DNA from: CAG-791 sp963650385
GTDB taxonomy: Bacteria; Bacillota; Clostridia; Lachnospirales; Lachnospiraceae
DNA length: 64,000 nt
Direction: 5' to 3'
NCBI GenBank assembly: GCA_963650385.1
Contig: CAVJLL010000006.1
Coordinates: forward strand, 14,739 to 78,738
The translations under genes and the position numbers were made by a program. Below are positions 25,171 through 34,225 of this stretch, piece after piece; position 1 is the stretch's first letter, and each line of letters opens with the position of its first letter. The notes beneath the pieces are model-generated. The model was not told the origin of the DNA, made no database searches, and saw only the letters and a list, made by a program, of their open reading frames with translations.

Positions 25171-26273
25171 TCAGACAATATGATCTCCTGCTGGAGCAGG
25201 ACGTGTGCCGGAGTGTCCATTCAAAAATCTGCTCAACGGGGTAAGTGAAATCACGAAAGCCATTCCCAGTGACAGCCCCCAGATAAGAATCGGACACCAC
25301 AAAATCAGGAATCCAGAAATCTGTTGGACGAGCCCCAGCAGCAGCGGATGTGCCAGATACATAGTGTATCCATACTCAGACATATTCCGCAGTACCTTTT
25401 CGGTTCTTCCGCCTGTCGCAATGCCGCCAAAAACGAATTGAAACAATCTGAAAATACTAAACGCAATGCCAAACCCAAGAATTGAAAATTCCGTATAAAT
25501 CAGCTGAGTATCGCCTCCTGCCCCCCCAGACCTGCAAGGCTGCTTTTTACCAATGCCGCAGAATATGCCGCAATGAAAATTACAGGAACTGCAGCTATCT
25601 CCCATTTGTGAATTTTCATATTGGCAAGATAATGTCCTCCAAGAAAATAAAGAGGCCACCCAACCACGAACATCATATCGGCATCTGTAATAACGGACTG
25701 AACTCGTGTTAATGCCTCATAGCGACCCACATACGGCACAAGAATTGTGAACACAAAAGCCAGCATCAAAAAATAAAGCTCCCCGTTTCTTTCCGCACCA
25801 ATTGCACAGAAAAAAGGAGCAAGAACATATAATGCCGCAAGTGCAGCAACAAACCATGTGTGATACTGTCCAAACAGAACATCCTTTACCACTGCATTTA
25901 TACCGGTTCGTACCGACAGACTTCCGGATTCATATAAAGAAAACACATCCCTTACGCCATATATCAGCATCCACGAAACATACGGTATCAACAGGTTCGG
26001 AAGGCTATGGCTCCATATTCCCTTGATACTCCGGTTTTTCTGCAGCATGGCAGCTCCGCTGCACATGAAAAACAACGGCACTCCCGCCTTTGCAAAGATG
26101 AAGAGAGCATTCACCACCAGCCATATTCCTGAAATGTCCGTCCCATTTCTGAAAGGAGCAGTCCAGTTTCCGGATAATGTATGCTGCATAATAACCAGAA
26201 AACACGCAATTGCCTTCAGCCCATCAATCCAAACGTAATGCTTCGTCTCCGTTGAGTCAAAATGCTGCGTCAT
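25171..26273 (-). pseudogene. Acyltransferase-3 membrane protein, frameshifted at a G7 tract
   Basis: The first 257-residue frame has the acyltransferase-3 N-terminus (WIDGLKAIACFLVIMQHTLS) and several membrane segments, then stops early. The normal C-terminal membrane segments (SILGFGIAFSIFRLFQFVFG, MSEYGYTMYLAHPLLLGLVQ) continue in another frame. The switch coincides with seven consecutive C on the plus strand at 25521-25527. Joined, the protein would be about 360 residues, the usual length. Such proteins O-acylate cell-surface sugars. Local GC is near 37-45% against about 58% around it, so the gene is probably acquired. A sequencing error or phase-variable tract is also possible. Confidence 0.8.
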
Positions 26274-26382
26274 GATTTCACTCCTTCAATACTCTGCATG
26301 ACTGACAACACAAACACCTTTCCGGTCAGTCATGCCAATAACCAGGAATCTGCCCTCTTCTTCAGAATGATCCGGTTCATGC

Positions 26383-26743
26383 TCAGTTCCATTCCTCCGC
26401 CAGGAGAAAATCGCGGATATTCCGGTGTTTGATCCCGTTTCGGCTCATGTCGAACTCATCGAGAGAAACAACGTACTTTGGGAAATTGTCGCGGATGCCA
26501 TGATCGGCAATATAATACTTCTCATTGGACGCAAGTATCTGTTTGCCCTGCAAATCCTCCCGCTTCACCGGATAGAACAGGTATGCCTCGCAGCAGTATC
26601 TGATATAGTTCAATATCGTTTCCGGAGCAACGGTGCGCTGCTCGTTTTTCAGAACTTCGCAAGAGAGGTTGCAGAAAAGGTCGCACCCACATTGGCGATC
26701 ACATAGGCAATGATCCGTTCCAGCAAATCAACATTCCGAATTT
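26383..26743 (-). pseudogene. Remnant of an AAA ATPase with DUF4143-like C-terminus
   Basis: The last 76 codons read KYYIADHGIR directly joined to DNFPKYVVSLDEFDMSRNG, segments that lie far apart in full-length DUF4143-type ATPases, so an internal deletion is likely. Upstream, the family-like text IIAYVIANVGATFSATSLAKF continues in another frame, with a shift near 26650. The ATPase domain itself is absent. Such genes are common mobile accessory genes in Lachnospiraceae. Confidence 0.65.
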
Positions 26744-26780
26744 TTCACAGTATATTCCATATATAAATGAAATCCAACGA

Positions 26781-26826
26781 GAAGCGAGCGATTTTGTAAG
26801 TCATAACTCACAAAATCGCTCGCTTC
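26781..26826. repeat. Perfect 17-bp inverted repeat
   Basis: GAAGCGAGCGATTTTGT and ACAAAATCGCTCGCTTC are exact complements around a 12-base loop, just after the alpha-galactosidase stop. There is no T run on the minus strand. It could act as a 3' stability element or be a mobile-repeat remnant. Confidence 0.6.
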
Positions 26827-26851
26827 GATGTAAATGCAAGATATAAAATCG

Positions 26852-29056
26852 TCAGGCGCGTTCGATCACGAACAGGCAGCTCTGATAATCGCCGAGGGCC
26901 GGCATCCACAGGCCGTACTTCATCAGGATATCGCCGTAATACGTGCCTTCGAGCGGCGTCTCTTCTCCGTTCTGAATCTTCGTGACTGTATACTGCGCCG
27001 CTGCGTCCAGTCCCTCTATCTTCACGTTCCGGCTCATCACGTTCGGTCTTCCCAGCACCTGCACGTAGGTGAGCAGTGCGCGTGAGCCGTCCTTTTCCGC
27101 GTTCTCCCAGCAGTCCCAGGGCTCCTCCCCGCACCAGGAATGGATCCGGTAGTAGTCACCGCCCGCGATCAGCGAATGGAACCTATGATATCTTGCCGTC
27201 TGTCCCGGAATTCTCCTCCGATCCTCCTCCGGGAGCTCCGCAATGTTCAGCTCATAGCCAAAGGTCCCCGCCAGTGCCACATCGGCCCTGGTCTCAAACG
27301 GCGTAGTGCGGCCCACCTGCTCATTCGGGCACTTGCTGACATGCGCGCCCATCGAAGACATCGGATAGATCAGCGCCGTGCCCTCCTGAATCCGGAGCCG
27401 CTCTATCGCATCCGTGTCGTCGGAGGTCCAGATCTGCGGGCTGTAATACAGCATGCCGGCATCGAACCGTGCTCCGCCGGAGGAGCAGTTCTCCAGGAGA
27501 AGTGCCGGGAAATCATCCAGGAGCCGCTGCTGCATCTCATACAGTCCCAGCACGTAGCGGTGAAGCAGCTCTCCGTGGTGCTCCGCATCCAGCGAAGCGC
27601 TGCCGAGATCCGCAAGGTACCGGTTCATATCCCATTTCACATAATCGATGTCCGCACTCTTTAAAACACGGTACACCATCCCATACACGGTATCCCGCAC
27701 TTCTTTTCTGGAGAGGTCCAGAACCAGCTGATTTCTCGCCAGTGTCGGGCGGCGTCCCGGAATCTGAATCGCATAGTCCGGGTGCGCGCGGTACAGATCC
27801 GAATCCTTGGAAATCATCTCCGGCTCAAACCAGATGCCGAATTTCATCCCCAGCGCCTTCACGCCGTCAACGAGCTTTTTAAGGCCGCCGGACAGCTTTT
27901 CCTCGTTGACCGTCCAGTCACCGAGTGCGCAGTCGTCGTTATCTCTTTTCCCGAACCATCCGTCATCCATGACGAACATTTCAATGCCGCAGGCCGCCGC
28001 ATCCTTCGCAATGGTGAGGAGCTTATCCGCATCAAAATTAAAATAGGTCGCCTCCCAGTTGTTGATCAGAATCGGGCGGTCCATATCCTTATAGGAGCTT
28101 CGGATCAGATGGGCGCGGAAGAAATCGTGGAAGCTGCGCGTCATTTTCCCAAGGCCCTGTGAGGAAAAGGTCATCACAGCCTCCGGCGCCGTGAACGTTT
28201 TCCCCGGCTCCAGATGCCAGGCAAAGCCTTCGGGATGGATGCCCATCACCATGCGGACATTTCCCATGTACGCCTTATCCGCCTCCGCCAGGAAATTGCC
28301 GGAATACACGAAATCCATCGCATAGACGTCGCCGTGCTTCTGATCCGCAGACGGACTCAAAAGCGCCAGAAACGGATGCTCCTGCGGGCTCGATACGCCG
28401 CGGGTAGAGCCAATGCTCTGCCTGCCGTAGCTGAGTCTTTGCCGCTGGATATGCCGCTCTCTTGCCCAGCCGCCGTGCAGTGTGAGCATTTCATAGTCCT
28501 GATCATCCATGTCAAGCGCAGCGCTCAGCACGCGGTCCACCGTCAAGGGATCGCTCCCCTCATTCCGCAGGATCACGCTCCTCGTGATCACATCCTGCTC
28601 CTCGAACACCGAATAAAAAAGCTCGGCCGCAAGGTGCAGCACGGGATCCTTCATGACGATCTTCAGCGTTGTCACTTCATCCTCGCTGCCAAACGAGGCC
28701 GGCAGCCCCTCCAGTCCCGGCTTGCCCTTCCGGATCTCATAGGAGTCAAACCACAGCTCGCAGCCGCTCTGCCCCTTTTCATCCCGGACGCTCAGGCAGC
28801 TCTCCCGGTAATCCCCGACGCCGCCCGTCGGATATTCGAAGGGAAAAGCGGAAAGGAACGCCTGCTTCTCTCTCTCCAGACATCCCGGCCCCGGATATTC
28901 TGCCAATCGAAACGCCGCATCCCCGCAGAAATGCTCCACGCGGTCTCCGTAATACAGATGTCCCAGATATCCTTCCGCCGTGACCCCCATCATGTAGGTG
29001 GTGTGCGCGGTATCCAGCTTGAAAATCCGCTTTTTCTCTTCGAACTGTACAGACAT
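26852..29056 (-). CDS. Alpha-galactosidase, GH36
   Basis: A 734-residue GH36 enzyme that removes alpha-1,6-galactose from raffinose-family oligosaccharides and galactomannan fragments. The catalytic nucleophile is Asp476 in YVKWDMNR and the acid/base Asp546 in WTSDDTDAIERL; both match the family. An N-terminal beta-supersandwich (about 1-320) precedes the TIM barrel, and a C-terminal beta domain follows. There is no signal peptide, so it acts inside the cell on imported sugars. It is the last gene of the operon that begins with the importer genes at 32518, 43 bases after the second permease. Confidence 0.93.
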   Translation of the reverse strand: MSVQFEEKKRIFKLDTAHTTYMMGVTAEGYLGHLYYGDRVEHFCGDAAFRLAEYPGPGCLEREKQAFLSAFPFEYPTGGVGDYRESCLSVRDEKGQSGCELWFDSYEIRKGKPGLEGLPASFGSEDEVTTLKIVMKDPVLHLAAELFYSVFEEQDVITRSVILRNEGSDPLTVDRVLSAALDMDDQDYEMLTLHGGWARERHIQRQRLSYGRQSIGSTRGVSSPQEHPFLALLSPSADQKHGDVYAMDFVYSGNFLAEADKAYMGNVRMVMGIHPEGFAWHLEPGKTFTAPEAVMTFSSQGLGKMTRSFHDFFRAHLIRSSYKDMDRPILINNWEATYFNFDADKLLTIAKDAAACGIEMFVMDDGWFGKRDNDDCALGDWTVNEEKLSGGLKKLVDGVKALGMKFGIWFEPEMISKDSDLYRAHPDYAIQIPGRRPTLARNQLVLDLSRKEVRDTVYGMVYRVLKSADIDYVKWDMNRYLADLGSASLDAEHHGELLHRYVLGLYEMQQRLLDDFPALLLENCSSGGARFDAGMLYYSPQIWTSDDTDAIERLRIQEGTALIYPMSSMGAHVSKCPNEQVGRTTPFETRADVALAGTFGYELNIAELPEEDRRRIPGQTARYHRFHSLIAGGDYYRIHSWCGEEPWDCWENAEKDGSRALLTYVQVLGRPNVMSRNVKIEGLDAAAQYTVTKIQNGEETPLEGTYYGDILMKYGLWMPALGDYQSCLFVIERA

Positions 29057-29099
29057 AATTCTTATCTCCGTTCCGTTTTTTTCGTAATCACTTTTGCAC

Positions 29100-29981
29100 T
29101 TACTCCTTTACTGCTCCGGCCGCCATGCCGCTATAGACCTCCTTCTGGAAGACCAGGAACAGGATCAGAATCGGAAGGATGGTGATGAGCACGCCGGCAC
29201 AGATGTAATTGTACTGGTTGCCGTAAGGGCCTGTAAAGGTATACAGGGCCGTGGAAATGGTCTTCAGCTCCGGCTGCGTCAGATAGAGGCTGGACATGTA
29301 GTACTCGTTGTACACGGACACACCCTTCAGCAGACAGCTGGTGACGATGGCCGGCTTGAGCAGCGGGAGCAGAATCTTAAAGAACACGCCAAAATACGTG
29401 CAGCCATCCAGAAAAGCGCTCTCATCCAGGGATCTTGGCAGATTCTCAAAGAACTGCAGGAAGATATAGATGGAAATGATATCCGTGCCGCACAGCACCA
29501 GGATATAGCCGTAGAGATGGTTGATCAGACCCAGATTGTACATGATCTGATAAACCGTCACCTGAGTGGCAATGCCCGGCAGCAAAGAGGCGAACAGGAA
29601 CAGATTGCGGATCAGATTGTTGCCCGGGAAGCGGAAGCGGTTCAGGATGTAGCCGGTCATAGCGCTGATCATCATCGAGAAGAACAGCACGAAGATCAGC
29701 ACGATGCCGGTATTGATGAAGCACCGCAGCATGTTGGCCTTGGTAAACGCCATGACAAAGTTTTCCAGATAGGTAAAGCTGGCAGGAAGAGAAAGCGGAC
29801 TCGTGGTATTGTACTCCTCCGTGGTCTTAAAGGCGGCAAAAACGCAGACCGCCACCGGCACCAGGCAGGCGACAGAGGTAATGATCAGCACCGCGTATTT
29901 CAGGACCGTAACGATCGCATACCCGATGCGGTAGCCGCTCCCCATAGGACGTTTTACAGCTGTCAGTGTATATCTGCTCAT
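29100..29981 (-). CDS. Carbohydrate ABC permease, MalG/MsmG type
   Basis: A 293-residue inner-membrane protein with six membrane segments. Its EAA loop is SLDESAFLDGCTYFGVFFKI, and the C-terminus FQKEVYSGMAAGAVKE is typical of MsmG-like permeases. The start overlaps the stop of the partner permease by four bases (ATGA), showing translational coupling. With the neighbouring alpha-galactosidase, a raffinose/melibiose-type substrate is likely. Confidence 0.9.
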   Translation of the reverse strand: MSRYTLTAVKRPMGSGYRIGYAIVTVLKYAVLIITSVACLVPVAVCVFAAFKTTEEYNTTSPLSLPASFTYLENFVMAFTKANMLRCFINTGIVLIFVLFFSMMISAMTGYILNRFRFPGNNLIRNLFLFASLLPGIATQVTVYQIMYNLGLINHLYGYILVLCGTDIISIYIFLQFFENLPRSLDESAFLDGCTYFGVFFKILLPLLKPAIVTSCLLKGVSVYNEYYMSSLYLTQPELKTISTALYTFTGPYGNQYNYICAGVLITILPILILFLVFQKEVYSGMAAGAVKE

Positions 29982-31003
29982 GATCTGGCCTCCTTTCTTG
30001 CTGCCTTCCCGGCAGCTCTCTTAGCCCGGCGCATTGCCTTTTCCTCCTGATTCATGCGGTATGCCTCCCCCTCACTGCTGTCCGGGAACAGGGTTCTCAT
30101 GATCACCTTCTGGAGTACCGTGCAAATGATGATAATCACCAGCAAAACAACGGCCATCGCACAGGCAAGGCCCACCTTCTGATTCTCATGGGCAATGCGG
30201 TTCATGATGACGAAGTAGGTACCGGTGCCCATGGTGCCGTTGGTGATGACATAAGGCGGCTCGAAGGCGGACAGGGACCCGGAGATGGAGGTGATCAGGT
30301 TCAGCGTCACGATGGTGGAGATGGACGGCAGAATGATGTAGCGGAAGGTCTGCCATTTATTGGCGCCGTCCAGATTGGCTGCCTCGTAGAGGTCGGAGTT
30401 GACACTCATCATGGCTCCCAGGAAGAGCACCATGTTCTGTCCCATGTACCGCCATACAGAGGTTCCCACCAGACAGATGTTGTTGATGCGCTGGTCCTGC
30501 AGCCAATAGGGGAGGCTGTCCTCCGTTGCACCAAAGAGCATCAGGATATTATCCAGCACGCCGTCATGATAATAGAAGAACTTGAAGATAAAGCCCACGG
30601 CAATACCGCCGATCAGGTAGGGAAAGAACATGCATGCCTTGAAGATTCCTTCGCCTCGTACCTTGAAGACCATCAGTGAGGCAAAAAACAGTGCCAGCCC
30701 CAGCTGTACCAGAGCGCCGCCCATGTAGTAGACCGATACCAGAAGGGACCCGAAGATTTCAGAGCGTTTGAACACCTCCGCGTAGTTTTTGAGGCCCACA
30801 AAGGTTCCCTCACTCAAATAATTGCGGTTGTAGAAGCTGAAGCGGATCATTTCCGCAAAAGGAATGTAGGTAAACAGCACCAGCAAGATCAATGGTGCTG
30901 CCATAAAGGTGATCATCACCAGCGCGCGCTGCGTGCCGTTGGCGCGGAGAAACTGCCGAAAGGTTCGACGTTTTTTTGCAGGGGTATCCACCGGATTCCT
31001 CAT
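29978..31003 (-). CDS. Carbohydrate ABC permease, MalF/MsmF type
   Basis: A 341-residue inner-membrane permease with six membrane segments and the EAA loop SDLYEAANLDGANKWQTFRY. Unlike most relatives it carries a basic C-terminal extension of about 30 residues (MRRAKRAAGKAARKEARS), probably cytoplasmic. AAGGAGG precedes the ATG. It follows the binding protein and overlaps the next permease. Confidence 0.9.
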   Translation of the reverse strand: MRNPVDTPAKKRRTFRQFLRANGTQRALVMITFMAAPLILLVLFTYIPFAEMIRFSFYNRNYLSEGTFVGLKNYAEVFKRSEIFGSLLVSVYYMGGALVQLGLALFFASLMVFKVRGEGIFKACMFFPYLIGGIAVGFIFKFFYYHDGVLDNILMLFGATEDSLPYWLQDQRINNICLVGTSVWRYMGQNMVLFLGAMMSVNSDLYEAANLDGANKWQTFRYIILPSISTIVTLNLITSISGSLSAFEPPYVITNGTMGTGTYFVIMNRIAHENQKVGLACAMAVVLLVIIIICTVLQKVIMRTLFPDSSEGEAYRMNQEEKAMRRAKRAAGKAARKEARS

Positions 31004-31102
31004 ATCCTTCCTCCTTACTTATATATGGATGCCGGGCAGCCTGTACGGACTGCCCGGCGTTTTCGCGCAGACCCGTTTCCGGGAAAACACGTGTCTTTCG
31101 CT

Positions 31103-32518
31103 TTACTTATTAACTTCTACACCCAGACTCTCCTGTGCAGCAGACCACTTGGCATTCCAGTCAGCCATGATCTCATCCAGGGTCTGGCTGCCGGTCAGGG
31201 CTGCCTCCAGGATCTGCTGATCCGGATAGTCATCGTTGTTGATGCCGCACTCCGATTCCAGGTTTACGTTGTCGAAAAGATCTTCTTCTCCCTCTGCCGG
31301 TGCATTGTTGGAAACCAGAGTAATTCCTTCGAAATCCTTCAGGAAGTCAGGCATCTCGCCATCCTTGCGTGCAGGAATGCAGCCCTCATCGGTAAAGATC
31401 GGGGATTCATCCAGAAGCCACTTTACATAGAGCATCGCGGCGATCTGGTTGTCCTCAGAAGATTCCTTGTTGATGCCGTAGCTGTAGTTGCCGCCTGCGC
31501 CTGCATAACGCTTGCCGTTTACGGTAATCGGGAAGGGCATGTAGCTGATGTCATCCGGATTGCTGCCTGCATCCTTGAACTGCTGTACGCTCCAGCTTCC
31601 CAGCACCATGGTAGCGATGTCGCCGTTATTGATCTTCGTCTTGCTGGACTCCCAGTCGGTAGACATGGGATCGTCCTCCACAAGGCCCCTTGCCACCGAT
31701 TCATAGAGCACGTAGTAGACGGCATAAGGGCCCGTGCCGTCGCCGCGGTCCGAGAAGGGATCCTTGGTGTGAGCGATGTCATTGTGGAACTCCGGATCGC
31801 CGGTAGCAGAACCGAAGATGTAGCTGTCCCATGCACCCATGGTCCATCCTGCTGCGAAGTTGGTATACAGCGGAATGGCATCGGTCTTGTCCTTGATCGT
31901 CTGGAGATCATCCAGGAACTCCTCCGGAGTAGCAGGCACCTCCGTGATGCCGGCCTCTTCCCATACTCTCTTATTGTAGGCAATGCCATCTGCGTTTCCG
32001 CCGTTGGCGATGCCGTACACCTTGCCGTCAAAGGTTTTGTCGGATGCAAAATTATAGATCGGATCCAGCGTACCAAAATCGCCCATGGGAACGAAATACT
32101 TACTCAGGTCCGCCTTGGAGCAGCTAGTCGGAATGAAGCAGATATCGCCCCAGTCGCCGGTCGTAAGGCGAAGCGTCACAGACTCCTCATAGTCGGTCAC
32201 TGCCTCGTAGGTCACGGTGATGTTGGGATACAGCTCATGGAAGCTCTCTGCATACTGTGCATAGGTGGTATCCACGATATCGGTGCGGTTGGTGAGGATC
32301 TTGATGTCTGCCTTGATATCCTGATAATCGGTGCCCAGATTGATGGAATCGATACTGGGTACTCCGCCGGAAGTGCTCTCGCTCTCTGCCTGGGTGCTCC
32401 CTGCAGCTCCGCCCGCATCTGCCGATGAGGATCCGTCCGAGCCTGCACCGCAGCCGGCCAGCATGGACACCGCCATGGCGCCGATCAAACCAAGGGCAAT
32501 TCGTTTTTTCCTGATCAT
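31103..32518 (-). CDS. Extracellular solute-binding lipoprotein, alpha-galactoside importer
   Basis: A 471-residue family-1 sugar-binding lipoprotein. The signal is MIRKKRIALGLIGAMAVSML with lipobox LAGC (Cys23), then a Ser/Gly/Ala linker and the binding domain (TNRTDIVDTTYAQYAESFHE). ATG at 32518 is chosen because AAGGAGG is eight bases upstream; the ATG at 32524 would be only two bases from it. As first gene of the operon it is under a promoter at 32707-32735 flanked by LacI-type sites. Substrate is inferred from the GH36 gene. Confidence 0.9.
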   Translation of the reverse strand: MIRKKRIALGLIGAMAVSMLAGCGAGSDGSSSADAGGAAGSTQAESESTSGGVPSIDSINLGTDYQDIKADIKILTNRTDIVDTTYAQYAESFHELYPNITVTYEAVTDYEESVTLRLTTGDWGDICFIPTSCSKADLSKYFVPMGDFGTLDPIYNFASDKTFDGKVYGIANGGNADGIAYNKRVWEEAGITEVPATPEEFLDDLQTIKDKTDAIPLYTNFAAGWTMGAWDSYIFGSATGDPEFHNDIAHTKDPFSDRGDGTGPYAVYYVLYESVARGLVEDDPMSTDWESSKTKINNGDIATMVLGSWSVQQFKDAGSNPDDISYMPFPITVNGKRYAGAGGNYSYGINKESSEDNQIAAMLYVKWLLDESPIFTDEGCIPARKDGEMPDFLKDFEGITLVSNNAPAEGEEDLFDNVNLESECGINNDDYPDQQILEAALTGSQTLDEIMADWNAKWSAAQESLGVEVNK

Positions 32519-32579
32519 GTTCATTCCCTCCTTTTGTTCCGGGCTGCTTATGAGAGTCCGGTTCCCGTTTGAACACTTG

Positions 32580-32626
32580 TCTATTCAGAGCCAAGCAAAT
32601 TTGCGAATGGACTCTGAATAGTTACG
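32580..32626. repeat. Short copy of dispersed inverted-repeat family A
   Basis: CTATTCAGAG (32581-32590) and CTCTGAATAG (32612-32621) are inverted around a centre containing TTTGCGAATGG, which is shared with the copy at 11710. It sits in the 5' leader of the binding-protein gene. Confidence 0.65.
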
Positions 32627-32680
32627 AACATTTGGGAATCAGCGAACGCGCTTTAATTTTTAGGTTAACACCGCGTCGTA

Positions 32681-32749
32681 TTTAGCTAATTCCCTTCTGT
32701 TGATTTAGCATAGTGTTGCCGTCGTTTTAAGTCAATGGTTTAGGTAAAT
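32681..32749 (-). promoter_or_regulatory. Promoter of the alpha-galactoside operon with TTTAGCTAA-type operators
   Basis: On the minus strand TTGACT (32730-32735) and TATGCT (32707-32712) are 17 bases apart. The palindrome TTAGCTAA lies near +10 (32682-32689), and the related TTTAGGTAAAT adjoins the -35 box (32739-32749). The same palindrome is at the divergent LacI promoter, so the LacI-family protein next door is the obvious repressor. Confidence 0.62.
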
Positions 32750-32875
32750 AATAGCTTAGTTTCATGAAAGCGCACAAAAAAGGACCGTTTTTTCCATAAA
32801 AAACGGCCAGAGAATTGTGAAAAATGACACAGGGCTTATCAGCGACGGATGCAATGGCTTAACCAGTCATTCCGT

Positions 32876-32917
32876 TTAGCTAATTTTATTGACCCCCTCT
32901 GTGCAGCTCTCTATAAT
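32876..32917 (+). promoter_or_regulatory. Promoter of the LacI-family regulator with operator
   Basis: TTGACC (32889-32894) and TATAAT (32912-32917) are 17 bases apart. The palindrome TTAGCTAA (32876-32883) ends five bases before the -35 box, suggesting autoregulation. Confidence 0.65.
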
Positions 32918-32966
32918 GGAGATATTGGGGTGTGGGGAGCAAAAAGACTTGGGAGGAACAAACGAT

Positions 32967-33977
32967 ATGCCAAAAGCAGTGCGTATGGCAGATATAGCAG
33001 AGAAATTAGGGATCAGCATCGTGTCGGTCTCCAAGGGACTGGCCGGCAAGGACGGCGTCAGCGAGGAAATGCGGGCGCAGATCATCGCCGCTGCAAAGGA
33101 AATGGGATACCGGATGCCTGCCGCCCGGACAAAGGACTCCGGACAGGCAGGCAGCGGGCAGATCATCGGCGTATTGGTGGCGGATCATTTTTTCAATGAA
33201 AACACCTTTTATTCCAATATGTACCGCGGGATTCTGCAGAAGTGTGCGCCGCTGGGAATCACGGTAGCCATGGAGATCATCTCTCTGGAGGCGGAGCGCG
33301 GCTGCATGATGCCGACCCTGCTGCTCAACCGTCAGGTGGATGGTCTGATCCTCATGGGCGAATTGAGCAGGGACTACCTGCAGAAGGTGATGCAGGGCGG
33401 ACTTCCCTGCCTGCTGCTGGATTTCTACAACGATGACGCGGCCACAGACTGTATACTGTCCGATAATATCAGCGGCGCCTATCAGCTCACCAATCATCTT
33501 CTGGGGACCGGCCGCAGGAAGATCGCTTTCATCGGGAGCATCGGCGCCACCAGCTCCATCATGGACCGGTATTTAGGATATACCAAGGCACTGCTGCGCG
33601 CCGGCATTGCTCCCCGCGAGGACTGGCGGCTGGAGGACCGGGACCGGGACGGTCTTTTTCTTCCCTTCCATTTGCCGGAGGATATGCCGGACGCCTTTTT
33701 ATGCAGCTGCGATGAAGTGGCGCATAACCTCATCAAATATCTCCGGAGTCAGGGATACCGGGTACCGGAGGATGTGTCGGTAGCCGGCTATGACAACTTC
33801 CGCTATGCACTCTTAAGCGATCCCCCGCTCACCACCTACCATGTAGACGTAGAGTCGATGGCCGGAGCCGCCGTCGACCAGCTCGTCCAGAAGATGACAG
33901 AGCCGAAATCTGCAGCCTCTGCCGTGATCGTGCCGGGGAGACTGATTGTGCGGGGATCCACAGAGCAGAAGGGATAG
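32967..33977 (+). CDS. LacI/GalR-family transcriptional regulator
   Basis: A 336-residue repressor with an N-terminal helix-turn-helix (VRMADIAEKLGISIVSVSKG) and a periplasmic-binding-like sensor domain (IIGVLVADHFFNENTFYSNM to the end). ATG at 32967 follows GGGAGG; the frame is open further upstream but without a ribosome site. It is divergent from the alpha-galactoside operon, and palindromes at both promoters point to control of that operon and itself, with an imported sugar as inducer. Confidence 0.9.
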   Translation: MPKAVRMADIAEKLGISIVSVSKGLAGKDGVSEEMRAQIIAAAKEMGYRMPAARTKDSGQAGSGQIIGVLVADHFFNENTFYSNMYRGILQKCAPLGITVAMEIISLEAERGCMMPTLLLNRQVDGLILMGELSRDYLQKVMQGGLPCLLLDFYNDDAATDCILSDNISGAYQLTNHLLGTGRRKIAFIGSIGATSSIMDRYLGYTKALLRAGIAPREDWRLEDRDRDGLFLPFHLPEDMPDAFLCSCDEVAHNLIKYLRSQGYRVPEDVSVAGYDNFRYALLSDPPLTTYHVDVESMAGAAVDQLVQKMTEPKSAASAVIVPGRLIVRGSTEQKG

Positions 33978-34003
33978 GAAACGGCAGCTTTAAACCGCTG
34001 CCG

Positions 34004-34222
34004 TCATTTCAGATATTTCAGCAGAGCCTCCACGATGTTCTTCTCCTGCAGCGGCTTCGTCAGGTGCTCATCCATCCCGGCATCCAGACTGCGCTTGATG
34101 TCATCGGTAAAGGCATTTGCTGTCATCGCAAACATCGGAATCCGGCTCTTTACATCCTGCCGAATCGCTTTTGCCGCCTCCAGCCCATCCATGACCGGCA
34201 TCATGATGTCCATAAAGATCAC
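34004..34222 (-). pseudogene. C-terminal remnant of a receiver domain
   Basis: Only the second half of a response-regulator receiver remains: the phospho-acceptor region FMDIMMPVMDG, the Thr/Ala region FAMTANAF and the Lys motif TKPL. The first beta strand with its acidic pair is absent. The coding sequence continues in frame right up to the yeiH stop codon (DVIFMD), so a larger hybrid kinase was cut off when this junction formed. Confidence 0.75.
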
Positions 34223-34225
34223 ATC

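Noticed and set aside
31103..32518. A start six bases earlier at 32524 for the binding protein
   Set aside because: The AAGGAGG site would be only two bases from that ATG; the second ATG has normal spacing.
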